DNA of 38,780 nucleotides from an uncultured Desulfovibrio sp. Its GTDB lineage: Bacteria; Desulfobacterota; Desulfovibrionia; Desulfovibrionales; Desulfovibrionaceae. Positions within the stretch are counted from its first letter, which is position 1; each line of letters opens with the position of its first letter. A program made the translations under genes and the position numbers. The stretch lies in the NCBI GenBank assembly GCA_902783285.1, contig CACZQM010000177.1, forward strand, positions 1 through 38,780. Reading direction: 5' to 3'. Under the pieces are notes generated by a model. That model was given only the letters and a program-made list of their open reading frames with translations. It was not told the origin of the DNA and did not search any database. Below, in pieces: positions 1 to 7,292 of this stretch.

Positions 1-1141
1 CCTCCAGGAAGGAATCTCCCCAGCGGGAGCGCATCATGCTCCAGCACTCCGATCCGGGCCGGTACATGGCAGCCACAGCCGCATCGGCGCTCCAGGTGGG
101 GATGCCTTTCCCGCCCAGGCTGCGGAGCGCGGCGGACTTGCCGCATCCCGGCATGCCCGTGAGTATGAGCATGTCCATGCCGTCCCCGAGCGCCAGCATG
201 GTCTGCATGAAATCCTCCGGAGGAGGGCAGGTGAAAGCCATGGCGCGCCCGTCCGCGGGGTGCTGGAATTCCAGCTTCCAGGCATGCAGCATCTGGCGCT
301 TTGCCGGGCATGCCGGATCCTTCGGACCGTAAACGGCATCGCCCAGCAGGGGGAATCCCTCCTGCGCCATATGCACCCGTATCTGATGCGTCCTCCCCGT
401 GAAGATGCGCACGGCAAGCAGGGCGGCCGTGCCGCCGGGCAGGGCATAGAGGGTCTCCCATCTCGTGAGGGCGCTGCGCCCGCCTTTGGCTTCGGGAACG
501 ATGGCCATGCGTGTTTTCTGCGTGGGATGCCTGCCTATGGGGAGGGCGCATTCGCCGCTGCCTGCGGGCCTGCCGCGCGTGATGGCCAGGTATGTCTTGT
601 GCACTTCGCGCGCGGCGAAGGCTTCTGCAAGGCGCAGGCGCGCGCGTTCGGAAAGCGCTGCGATGACAAGCCCCGAGGTGTCCTTGTCGAGCCTGTGGAC
701 GATCCCCGGGCGTTGCCCTTCCTGCAGGGAAAGCTGCGGAAAACGCATGATCAGCCTGTTGACGAGGGTCCCCTCCGGGCAGCTGGGGCAGGGATGCATG
801 GTCAGCCCGGCCGGCTTGTTGATGACGGCGATGTCCTGGTCGCTGTACAGGATGTCCAGCGGTCCGTCTTCCGCTGCGGGGGATCCCTGGGGCACGGGGA
901 GCGAGAGCTCCGCCACCTGCCCCGGCCGCAGGCGGGCGTCTGCGCTGGCGCACGGACTGCCGTCCACGAGGCAGTGCCCCTCTTCCACGAGCTTTTTCAC
1001 GCGGCTGCGGGATTCCCCGGAAGCGGAGGCAAGGAAGGCGTCCAGCCTGACCTTTCCCCCCGCGGGCACGGCTGCCCGCACGGTCCGGAGCCCTCCGTCC
1101 ATTTCAACAGCATCGATTCCTTCTTCAAAGATATCGCTCAT
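1..1141 (-). CDS. RluA/RluD-family pseudouridine synthase fused to dephospho-CoA kinase (3' end cut by the window)
   Basis: Reading leftward from ATG at 1141, an uninterrupted frame of 380 codons runs off the window edge. Residues about 20-70 look like an S4 RNA-binding domain (RLDAFL, then SRSRVKKLVEEG). Residues about 85-300 are a pseudouridine synthase with the catalytic motif HRLDKDTSG (nucleophile Asp152) and the later RTHQIRVH motif. After a short join, residues about 325-380 begin a P-loop kinase: LILTGMPGCGKS (Lys335), then SADAAVAAMYRPGSE, which matches the start of CoaE. Known family roles are isomerising uridine in 23S rRNA and phosphorylating dephospho-CoA, the last step of CoA synthesis. 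The fusion is seen directly; CoaE identity rests on only the first ~55 residues. No promoter was identified for it. Neighbouring genes do not explain the pairing. Confidence 0.88.
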   Translation of the reverse strand, partial: MSDIFEEGIDAVEMDGGLRTVRAAVPAGGKVRLDAFLASASGESRSRVKKLVEEGHCLVDGSPCASADARLRPGQVAELSLPVPQGSPAAEDGPLDILYSDQDIAVINKPAGLTMHPCPSCPEGTLVNRLIMRFPQLSLQEGQRPGIVHRLDKDTSGLVIAALSERARLRLAEAFAAREVHKTYLAITRGRPAGSGECALPIGRHPTQKTRMAIVPEAKGGRSALTRWETLYALPGGTAALLAVRIFTGRTHQIRVHMAQEGFPLLGDAVYGPKDPACPAKRQMLHAWKLEFQHPADGRAMAFTCPPPEDFMQTMLALGDGMDMLILTGMPGCGKSAALRSLGGKGIPTWSADAAVAAMYRPGSECWSMMRSRWGDSFLE

Positions 1142-1265
1142 GCCATACCTCGCGCAGATGGCAGGCTGCCCGCCCTCCGCAAGGACATGCTACGGCATGA
1201 AGCGCCTCCGTGCAAGGAGCGCCGCCTGCAAAGCGCATCCCGGCGGGATATGCGGGATTCTTTTC

Positions 1266-1294
1266 TGGACAGCAGCTGAAGGAAAGCTTATGAT
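1266..1294 (+). promoter_or_regulatory. Sigma-70 promoter for the 34-residue gene
   Basis: TGGACA (1266-1271), a 17-base spacer and TATGAT (1289-1294) form a good housekeeping promoter. It places a start near 1301, about 27 bases before the small gene at 1328. Confidence 0.6.
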
Positions 1295-1327
1295 ACGCAG
1301 GCAAATTTGAACGCAAGGAGTATTTCT

Positions 1328-1432
1328 ATGGCCCACAAGAAAGTTGAACGCGCCAAAGAACTTGACCGCCGCCGCCATCGCCGCGCAAAGCGCCTTAAGG
1401 AGCGCGTCAAGGAAGCCAAGGCTGCCAAGTAG
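1328..1432 (+). CDS. 34-residue highly basic protein
   Basis: ATG at 1328 follows the ribosome binding site AAGGAG at about 1314-1320 and encodes 34 residues. The protein begins MAHKKVERAKELDRRRHRR and is almost entirely Lys, Arg, Glu and Ala, so it should form one amphipathic, strongly basic helix. No domain can be assigned. Its charge fits an RNA- or ribosome-associated peptide, but that is inference. It has a recognisable promoter upstream (1266-1294) and a strong terminator downstream (1468-1497), so it looks like a complete single-gene transcription unit and not a chance frame. It is likely to be missed by annotation because of its size. Confidence 0.8.
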   Translation: MAHKKVERAKELDRRRHRRAKRLKERVKEAKAAK

Positions 1433-1467
1433 CAGCCGCTTTGTCGTCTGGCATATTTTTTATCTCT

Positions 1468-1497
1468 GGCGTGCCGGCTGTTGCGGCACGCCTTTTT
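1468..1497 (+). terminator. Rho-independent terminator after the 34-residue gene
   Basis: A perfect 9-bp stem GGCGTGCCG / CGGCACGCC with a 7-base loop is followed by TTTTT. Confidence 0.85.
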
Positions 1498-1516
1498 CAC
1501 GTCAGCACCCACGACC

Positions 1517-1855
1517 ATGCCCATTTACGAATACGCCTGTCCCGCCTGCGGCAGGACCTTTGAGGAACTCTGCCTGGGCGGATCCGGGGAGGAAAAGCCC
1601 TGTCCGTCCTGCGGCGCATCATCCCGCCGCGTCATTTCCAACACATCCTTCATCCTGAAAGGCGGCGGCTGGTTTGCCAGTTCCTACGGACACGGCACCA
1701 GCAACCTCTTTGACAAGTCCCATGGCGTGCCGTCCGTGCATGACGGCGGCAAGCCGGAATCCGGCTCCGGTGCGGATGCAAAGGAAAAGGGCGCTGCTGC
1801 GCCTGCCGAAAAAACTGAATCGCCGAAACCTTCCGGCGGCAAGGAGCAACAATGA
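1517..1855 (+). CDS. FmdB-family zinc-ribbon protein
   Basis: The 112-residue protein starts MPIYEYACPACGRTFE and has a second pair in CPSCGASS. The two CxxC motifs form the FmdB/CxxC_CxxC_SSSS putative regulatory zinc ribbon. The C-terminal half (about residues 65-112) is a low-complexity tail rich in Gly, Ser, Ala, Lys, Glu and Pro, probably disordered. ATG 1517 was chosen over an in-frame ATG at 1481, because the earlier one falls inside the terminator hairpin and adds residues foreign to the family. No strong ribosome binding site precedes either. The gene's stop overlaps the purB start (ATGA at 1852-1855), so the two are translationally coupled. The molecular role of the family is not established. 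Confidence 0.85.
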   Translation: MPIYEYACPACGRTFEELCLGGSGEEKPCPSCGASSRRVISNTSFILKGGGWFASSYGHGTSNLFDKSHGVPSVHDGGKPESGSGADAKEKGAAAPAEKTESPKPSGGKEQQ

Positions 1856-3150
1856 TAGAGCGCTACTCCCGCAAAGAAATGGCTGATATCTGGACGCTGG
1901 AAAACCGCTACCGCTGCTGGTTCAAAGTCGAGCAGGCCGTTTGCCGCGCATGGTGCGAGCAGGGCGTGATCCCCGCCGCCGACCTGGAGAACATCCTGGC
2001 CGATGTCGATTTCGACGTCGAGAAGATCCTGGAGATAGAGCAGGTCACGCGCCATGACATCATTGCCTTCCTTACCTTCCTGGAGCAGAAGATCGGTCCG
2101 TCGGCGCGCTTCATCCACCTCGGCTGCACCTCTTCCGATATCGTGGACACGGCCATGGCCCTCCAGATGGTCCAGGCCGGCGAGATGATCCTTGCCGACT
2201 TCGACATGGTGCTCGAGGCCATCCGGGAGCTGACTCTGGCGAACCAGGGCCTCGTGTGCATCGGCAGGTCCCACGGCATCCATGCCGAGCCCACGACCTA
2301 CGGATACAAGTTCGCCGGCTTCTACGCCGAATTCCTGAGGGACAAAAAGCGCTTTGCCGACGCGCTCGAAGACATACGCACGGGCAAGATCTCCGGCGCC
2401 GTGGGCACCTACACGGTGGTCACGCCGTCCATCGAAGCGCGCGCCTGCGAACTGCTGGGGCTGAAGCCGGACATCATCTCCACGCAGATCATCCAGCGCG
2501 ACCGCTATGCGCATTACTTCACCGCGCTGGCCATAGCCGCCGGCACCGTGGAACGGATCTGCGTGGAACTGCGCCACCTGCAGCGCACCGAGGTGCACGA
2601 AGTGGAGGAAGGCTTTGCCAAGGGGCAGAAAGGCTCGTCGGCCATGCCCCACAAGCGCAACCCCATCTCCGCCGAAAACATGTGCGGGCTTGCCCGCGTC
2701 ATACGTTCCAATGCCCTTGCCTCGCTGGAAAACCAGGCCCTCTGGCACGAGCGCGACATCAGCCATTCCTCCGTGGAGCGCATCATCACTCCCGATTCCA
2801 CCATCCTCATGGATTACGTGCTGCACCGCCTCACGCGGCTCATCAAGGGGCTGCGCATCCTGCCCGAAAACGTGGAGCGCAACCTCTGGGGCAGCTACGG
2901 GCTTTTCTTTTCGCAGCGCGTGCTCACCGCCCTCATCGAAAAGGGGATGCCGCGCCAGCAGGCTTACGTGGCCGTGCAGAAGCGGGCCATGGAAAGCTGG
3001 GAGACGCACCGTCCCTTCCCCGAGCTCATCCGCAGCGACGAGGACATCAGGGGGCACCTTTCCCCTGAGGAACTGGATGCGGTCTTTGACGTGAAGCATT
3101 ATTCGCGTTTTGAATCCGAGATCGTCGGCCGCGTGCTTGCGCAGCGCTGA
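1852..3150 (+). CDS. purB: Adenylosuccinate lyase
   Basis: This 432-residue protein belongs to the fumarase/aspartase superfamily. It contains the signature loop GSSAMPHKRNP near residue 262 and the conserved GCTSSDIVDTA and GRSHGIHAEPTTYG segments, with the length usual for bacterial PurB. It cleaves SAICAR to AICAR plus fumarate and adenylosuccinate to AMP plus fumarate, in the cytosol, as a tetramer. Its ATG overlaps the stop of the zinc-ribbon gene by four bases. A strong terminator follows at 3171-3200. Assignment is by family motifs read in the translation and is essentially certain. Confidence 0.97.
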   Translation: MIERYSRKEMADIWTLENRYRCWFKVEQAVCRAWCEQGVIPAADLENILADVDFDVEKILEIEQVTRHDIIAFLTFLEQKIGPSARFIHLGCTSSDIVDTAMALQMVQAGEMILADFDMVLEAIRELTLANQGLVCIGRSHGIHAEPTTYGYKFAGFYAEFLRDKKRFADALEDIRTGKISGAVGTYTVVTPSIEARACELLGLKPDIISTQIIQRDRYAHYFTALAIAAGTVERICVELRHLQRTEVHEVEEGFAKGQKGSSAMPHKRNPISAENMCGLARVIRSNALASLENQALWHERDISHSSVERIITPDSTILMDYVLHRLTRLIKGLRILPENVERNLWGSYGLFFSQRVLTALIEKGMPRQQAYVAVQKRAMESWETHRPFPELIRSDEDIRGHLSPEELDAVFDVKHYSRFESEIVGRVLAQR

Positions 3151-3170
3151 CAGGAGTGTTGCCCGATCTG

Positions 3171-3200
3171 CCGCCGCCCCGTTGTGGGCGGCGGTTTTTT
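3171..3200 (+). terminator. Rho-independent terminator after purB
   Basis: A 9-bp GC stem CCGCCGCCC / GGGCGGCGG with a 6-base loop is followed by TTTTTT. Confidence 0.9.
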
Positions 3201-3205
3201 GTGCA

Positions 3206-3234
3206 TTGCGCGGCAGCGCGTTTTCAGGTATGCA
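3206..3234 (+). promoter_or_regulatory. Possible promoter for the L,D-transpeptidase-like gene
   Basis: TTGCGC (3206-3211), 17 bases, TATGCA (3229-3234). It lies just past the purB terminator and 38 bases before the next start codon. Match to consensus is moderate. Confidence 0.4.
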
Positions 3235-3271
3235 GGCAGCAAGGCATCGCTCAAACTACGGGAGGTCCGGG

Positions 3272-4204
3272 ATGCGCCCAGCCGTTTTTCTTTTGCTTTT
3301 CCTTTCCATGATCGTTCCGTGCCGCGCCATGGCCGGATGGACGGCGCGCATCCCCCAGGGGGCTCCGGAACATTTTTTTGCCGAGGACAAGGGCAGGGAC
3401 GTGCTGCATAAGATGGCGGGGGCGACCATCGTCAAGGAGTATCCCAGCATCCATGGGAAAGTCGAAGGCGACAAGCAGGTTCAAGGGGACCTGAAGACCC
3501 CCGAAGGCATCTATTTCGTCACGCGCAAGGTCACCCAGCAGCTGGACTTCATGGAATACGGCCCCCATGCCTTCGCCCTGAGCTACCCCAATCCCGTTGA
3601 CCGCCTGCTGGACAAGACGGGCGGCGGGATCTGGCTGCACAGCAAGGGGCGCCCCATCAAGGGAGTGCAGACGCGCGGCTGCATCGCCGTGGAGCAGGAA
3701 GCCATCATAAGCCTCGTGCCCGATCTTGCCCCGGGCACGCCCGTGCTCATCGCGCAAAGCCTGGCCGGTGTTCCTTTCGACAAGGACGCGGCTCCTGCAG
3801 CCGGATCAGCTGCGGAGCAGAAGCCTGAGGCTGCGGGTGCAGACAGGGAAAAGGTGCTGGCGCTGACCCGCCAATGGCTGGCGGGGATGGAGAAGAAAGA
3901 GGGATCCGTCCTCTCGCTTTACGACGCCGCGCAATGGAAAAAAGCCAACCGCGAGGAATTTTCCGCCTTCGCGGTCAAAAAGCGCACGGAGCTGGCGCTC
4001 GCGGAGGACCCGGTCAAGGGCGGGGACGTGCGCCTTCTCGAAGGCCCGGGATACTGGACGGCGTTTTGCCCCCTGGAATTCAAGGGGAAGGACGGCACGC
4101 AGCAGGTCAGCAAGGTGCTTTACTGGCTGCCGGATGGCAGGGGTTCGTTCCTCATCATCGGCGAGTTCAACGCCGGGAGCGCGGCAGACGCGGAAAAGTC
4201 CTGA
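3272..4204 (+). CDS. Secreted YkuD-type L,D-transpeptidase/L,D-carboxypeptidase with a C-terminal extra domain
   Basis: ATG 3272 follows GGGAGG and gives 310 residues with a signal peptide (about residues 1-21, MRPAVFLLLFLSMIVPCRA), so the product acts in the periplasm on peptidoglycan. A YkuD catalytic domain spans about 40-160, with His123 and Cys137 in the motif TRGC (T134-C137) where the classical family has S/T-H-G-C. A linker rich in Ala, Pro and Glu leads to a C-terminal domain (about 210-300) that looks like an NTF2-type alpha/beta fold. That order (YkuD then NTF2-like) resembles the cell-shape enzymes Csd6 and Pgp2 of epsilon-proteobacteria, which trim tetrapeptides. The resemblance is from memory of domain layout, so the carboxypeptidase role is inference. 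It sits alone between purB and a convergent gene. Confidence 0.82.
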   Translation: MRPAVFLLLFLSMIVPCRAMAGWTARIPQGAPEHFFAEDKGRDVLHKMAGATIVKEYPSIHGKVEGDKQVQGDLKTPEGIYFVTRKVTQQLDFMEYGPHAFALSYPNPVDRLLDKTGGGIWLHSKGRPIKGVQTRGCIAVEQEAIISLVPDLAPGTPVLIAQSLAGVPFDKDAAPAAGSAAEQKPEAAGADREKVLALTRQWLAGMEKKEGSVLSLYDAAQWKKANREEFSAFAVKKRTELALAEDPVKGGDVRLLEGPGYWTAFCPLEFKGKDGTQQVSKVLYWLPDGRGSFLIIGEFNAGSAADAEKS

Positions 4205-4215
4205 GGACTTCCCCG

Positions 4216-4803
4216 TCATCCCCGGAGGGAAAGGCTGTCCGCCGGACGCGTTGGAGGGGCGGTGCCGCCAACGGACGCGATGATCTGCCGGGCGCATCTC
4301 TCGGGGGAGAGCCCGGCCGTGTCCACGGTGACCGTGGCATAGCGTTCGTACAATCCTTCCCGTTCGCGGAAGAGATCCTCCACCGTCTGCCCGGGCGCGA
4401 TGGCAAGGCCGCGGTCCGGATTGCGCGCGATGCGTTCCAGGATGACGTCGATGCGCGCCTTGAGATAGACCACAGGTCCCATGGCGCGCAGATGCTCCAT
4501 GGTGGATGCGCGGTAGACGACGCTGCCGCCCGTGGCGAGCACCGTGCGCGACAGGCGCAGCCCGCCGACGATCTCCGCTTCCATGTCGATGAAGGCGTCT
4601 TTGCCCAGGGCGTCGCTGATCTTCTGCAGGGGGGCGGCATAGGCGGATTCGATGATGTGGTCGCTGTCGGCAAAGGCCCAGCCAAGCGCGGAGGCCGCAA
4701 GCTTGCCGATGGTGGTCTTGCCGACGCCAGCCATGCCTATGAGGGAAATGCACCAGTCCTCGTTCAGGAGGGTGCTTCCCAGCGGGGAAATATCGCTGCT
4801 CAT
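4216..4803 (-). CDS. Shikimate-kinase-like P-loop kinase, substrate uncertain
   Basis: The 195-residue protein (ATG at 4803; an in-frame GTG at 4809 is the alternative) has Walker A GMAGVGKT (23-30) and the DSD pair (46-48) of shikimate kinases, and the length is right. Two substrate features are altered. The FR..E segment that supplies the shikimate-binding arginine reads FIDMEAE (71-77), and the GGG loop reads ATGGSVVY. The lid RPLL reads RGLA. The family phosphorylates shikimate in aromatic amino acid synthesis, but these changes suggest a different small hydroxylated substrate. It lies behind the rpsI terminator on the same strand with no clear ribosome binding site or promoter, and it converges with the L,D-transpeptidase gene 11 bases away. 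Family is secure; substrate is open. Confidence 0.75.
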   Translation of the reverse strand: MSSDISPLGSTLLNEDWCISLIGMAGVGKTTIGKLAASALGWAFADSDHIIESAYAAPLQKISDALGKDAFIDMEAEIVGGLRLSRTVLATGGSVVYRASTMEHLRAMGPVVYLKARIDVILERIARNPDRGLAIAPGQTVEDLFREREGLYERYATVTVDTAGLSPERCARQIIASVGGTAPPTRPADSLSLRG

Positions 4804-4837
4804 GGGCACAGCCTACACCCGATCCGCGAAAAATCAA

Positions 4838-4865
4838 ATAAAAAAGCCCGCCGCAAAGGGCGGGC
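4838..4865 (-). terminator. Rho-independent terminator after rpsI
   Basis: Read on the minus strand, a 7-bp stem (GCCCGCC / GGCGGGC at 4846-4865) is followed by a T-rich run, seen as A-rich 4838-4845 on the plus strand. Confidence 0.85.
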
Positions 4866-4887
4866 CGTGAAGCACAGGGAAAGAGGA

Positions 4888-5280
4888 TTAACGCTTGGAG
4901 TACTGGAAGCGGGCGCGGGCTGCGGCAAGGCCGTACTTCTTGCGTTCCTTCTTGCGGGCGTCGCGGGTGAGCAGGCCGGCGCGCTTGAGCACGGCGCGGA
5001 GCTCGGCATCAGACTGCAGCAGGGCGCGGGCGATGCCAAGGCGCACGGCTTCGGCCTGGCCGGAGATGCCGCCGCCGCAGACGTTGACCTTGATGTCGAA
5101 CTTTTCGGCGAGCTTGGTCAGCACAAGGGGCTGGCGCACGATCATCTGCAGGGTTTTGCGGGGGAAATACTGTTCCATCGGACGGCCGTTGACCTCGATC
5201 TGGCCGGCGCCGGGATAAAGGCGGGTGCGGGCGACAGCGGTCTTGCGGCGGCCTGTGCCATAATCAAAAGACGTGGGCAT
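4888..5280 (-). CDS. rpsI: 30S ribosomal protein S9
   Basis: The 130-residue protein begins [19 protein letters not shown] and ends in the characteristic basic tail [10 protein letters not shown], which reaches the ribosomal P site. ATG 5280 was chosen because the AGGAGT site lies 6-7 bases upstream and the sequence then begins as in other S9 proteins. A longer frame upstream adds seven unrelated residues. It follows rplM by 10 bases, the universal L13-S9 pair, and ends in a strong terminator. Confidence 0.98.
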   Translation of the reverse strand: MPTSFDYGTGRRKTAVARTRLYPGAGQIEVNGRPMEQYFPRKTLQMIVRQPLVLTKLAEKFDIKVNVCGGGISGQAEAVRLGIARALLQSDAELRAVLKRAGLLTRDARKKERKKYGLAAARARFQYSKR

Positions 5281-5290
5281 TGCAGGACTC

Positions 5291-5725
5291 CTACTTCTCA
5301 AAGGTCAGGGGCTTCGGGGACTGGGCGGCGTGGGGATGTTCCGCGCCGGCGTAGATCTTCAGTTTCTTGAGCATGGCGCGGCCAAGGCGGTTCTTGGGCA
5401 GCATGCCGCGGACGGCCTTGCGGAGCACTTCTTCGGGCTTTGAGGCGAGCATGTCCGCCAGGGAGGTGGCCTTGAGCCCGCCGACCCATCCGGAATGCCT
5501 GTAGTACATCTTGTCCTGCAGCTTGGTGCCGGTCACGCGGATCTTTTCGCAGTTGATCACGACCACGAAATCGCCATTGTCCATGTGGGGGGCGAATTCA
5601 GGCTTGTGCTTGCCGCGCAGCCTGTTGGCGATCTGGGCGGCAAGGCGTCCGAGGATCTGGTCCTGCGCATCGACCAGATACCACTGGCGGTCGATGTCCG
5701 ACAGCCTGGGGCTGAAAGTTTTCAT
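5291..5725 (-). CDS. rplM: 50S ribosomal protein L13
   Basis: The 144-residue protein begins [20 protein letters not shown] and contains the L13 hallmarks [28 protein letters not shown] and [21 protein letters not shown] 5725 follows CAGGAGC; a frame reaching farther upstream gives a non-L13 extension. It is the first gene of the rplM-rpsI operon. A GC palindrome lies just before its ribosome binding site (5738-5751) and may take part in translational control, since L13 is a known autoregulator of this operon in E. coli; that role here is inference. Confidence 0.98.
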   Translation of the reverse strand: MKTFSPRLSDIDRQWYLVDAQDQILGRLAAQIANRLRGKHKPEFAPHMDNGDFVVVINCEKIRVTGTKLQDKMYYRHSGWVGGLKATSLADMLASKPEEVLRKAVRGMLPKNRLGRAMLKKLKIYAGAEHPHAAQSPKPLTFEK

Positions 5726-5737
5726 ATCAAGCTCCTG

Positions 5738-5751
5738 CCCCGCGCGCGGGG
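5738..5751 (-). promoter_or_regulatory. GC palindrome in the rplM leader
   Basis: CCCCGCGCGCGGGG is a perfect 14-base palindrome that ends about 4 bases before the rplM ribosome binding site. In the leader RNA it could form a 5-bp stem with a CGCG loop. It has no T-run and is therefore not a terminator. A role in operator binding by L13 is only a suggestion. Confidence 0.4.
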
Positions 5752-5902
5752 CGGTTATTGCGCCTGTGGCGTTGTTCACGACAAATGCCTTCCCGCAGGG
5801 GAAAGCGCTTTCAAAAGGCCCGTGCAAGTTAAGGGACATGCGCCGCACAACGGGGAGCGCGGGTGGGCATGGACCAGGAGCAGTTTACCAGGCTGCCTTC
5901 CC

Positions 5903-5931
5903 TTGCAAAAGCAGGCGGAAGGGCATATATG
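5903..5931 (+). promoter_or_regulatory. Sigma-70 promoter for the YfbR-like HD gene
   Basis: TTGCAA (5903-5908), 17 bases, TATATG (5926-5931), 35 bases before the start codon at 5967. Strong match. Confidence 0.6.
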
Positions 5932-5966
5932 TCACAAATCCGAATATTATGCAAGCGAGGATTTTC

Positions 5967-7220
5967 ATGCGCAGCATCAGGAAAAGCCTTCTCCAGTTCA
6001 TTTTTTCGGGGGCGAACATGCGCCGGTGGAACGACAAGCTGAGGCCGGCGGAACTCTTTGAGCTGGACAAGCAGGCGCACAAGATGATCGTGGCCTTCCT
6101 CCTCTGGCAGAAAAACACCTCGTCCATGACGGGAGAAGAGCGCAGGAAGATCGGGATCGACATCATCGAAGGCGGGCTGTTCGACTATTTTTACCGCCTC
6201 ATCATCACCGACATCAAGCCGCCCGTCTTTTACCGCATCAAGGAGAACAGGCAGCATTACGCCAGGCTGACGGAATGGGTGCTCAAGCAGCTGGAGCCGC
6301 GCATCCGCCCGCTGGACGAAGACTTCTGGGCGCGGCTCGCCGCCTACCACCGCCGTGACAGTGGGGAAGGGGAGGACCTTGCGGGCAGGATACTCAGCGC
6401 TGCGCACATGTACGCCTCGCAATGGGAGTACAAAGTCATCGAGCCGTTCAACCGCTTTGACGAGGAGATGCAGGACATCGGCGCATCCTTCAACAAGAGG
6501 CTCCTCGCCTACAAGGATGTGGAGGGGGTGAGCGAACTGCTTTCCGTGCCGGGCGGGACCGCGCTCGCGCGCGTGGCCAACCTCTGCGGGCACTTGCGCT
6601 TCCAGATACGCTGGGCCAACACGCCGCGCGTCCCGGCCACCACGGTGCTGGGGCACATGTTCGTCGTGGCCGTGTTCTCCTACCTGTTCAGCCTGTATTT
6701 CGAAGGTTGCGCGCAGCGCCGGATCAACGATTTCTACTGCGGGCTGTTCCATGACCTGGCGGAGCTGCTCACGCGCGACATCATCACCCCCGTCAAGCGT
6801 TCCGTGGACAGCCTGCCCGCGCTCATCCACGAATACGAGGATGAAGAATTGCGGCGCAAGATCCTGGATCCGCTGGACCAGGAAGGATGCGGGGCCATAC
6901 GCGAACGCCTGGAATATTATCTGGGGCTCGCCACGGGCTCGGAATTCAACGACACCTGCGTCCGCTCGGGCAGGGTGACCAGGCTGGAGGGATTCGACGA
7001 CCTGCAGGCTGGCTTCAACCGTGATGAGTTCGACCCCAAGGACGGGCAGCTCATCAAAGCCTGCGACAACCTGGCCGCCTTCATCGAGGCATATTCCTCC
7101 ATCCACAACGGCATCCAGTCCCCGCATCTGTACGAGGCCCAGATCCGCATCCGGCGTGACAACGCCGGGACGCAGTTCGGCGGCTTCAGCATGGCCACCC
7201 TGCTGGGCGACTTCGACTGA
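5967..7220 (+). CDS. Large HD-domain phosphohydrolase with a YfbR-like core
   Basis: The 417-residue protein (ATG 5967, preceded by GCGAGG) has its recognisable core in about residues 212-375. The pattern IRW (R215, W216), then H230, then FHDLAELLTRDIITPVK (H262, D263, E266), then CDNLAAFIEA (D367) follows, in order, the metal- and substrate-binding motifs of YfbR-type HD 5'-nucleotidases, which dephosphorylate deoxynucleoside monophosphates. YfbR itself is about 200 residues. Here there is a ~200-residue helical N-terminal extension with no motif I recognise and an insert of about 90 residues between the HD pair and the last aspartate. No signal peptide or clear membrane segment is seen, so it is probably cytosolic. 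Nucleotidase activity is inferred from motifs, not proven. Confidence 0.75.
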   Translation: MRSIRKSLLQFIFSGANMRRWNDKLRPAELFELDKQAHKMIVAFLLWQKNTSSMTGEERRKIGIDIIEGGLFDYFYRLIITDIKPPVFYRIKENRQHYARLTEWVLKQLEPRIRPLDEDFWARLAAYHRRDSGEGEDLAGRILSAAHMYASQWEYKVIEPFNRFDEEMQDIGASFNKRLLAYKDVEGVSELLSVPGGTALARVANLCGHLRFQIRWANTPRVPATTVLGHMFVVAVFSYLFSLYFEGCAQRRINDFYCGLFHDLAELLTRDIITPVKRSVDSLPALIHEYEDEELRRKILDPLDQEGCGAIRERLEYYLGLATGSEFNDTCVRSGRVTRLEGFDDLQAGFNRDEFDPKDGQLIKACDNLAAFIEAYSSIHNGIQSPHLYEAQIRIRRDNAGTQFGGFSMATLLGDFD

Positions 7221-7264
7221 GCGCGCAGGCGGGAAAGGCGGCAGGCTCCGGGACCTGCCCGGGG

Positions 7265-7292
7265 AGCGGCCGCATGCCGCTATTTTTCTTTC
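7265..7292 (+). terminator. Likely terminator after the HD gene
   Basis: Stem AGCGGC / GCCGCT (7265-7281) with loop CGCAT is followed by ATTTTTCTTTCTT. It overlaps the last codons of the convergent der gene, so the two genes share this end. Confidence 0.6.

Noticed and set aside
260-1310. Plus-strand frames opposite the pseudouridine synthase
   Set aside because: They have no family resemblance, and the minus strand carries clear S4 and RluD motifs.
1481-1516. An earlier in-frame start for the zinc-ribbon gene
   Set aside because: The added codons overlap the upstream terminator, and family members begin at MPIYEY.
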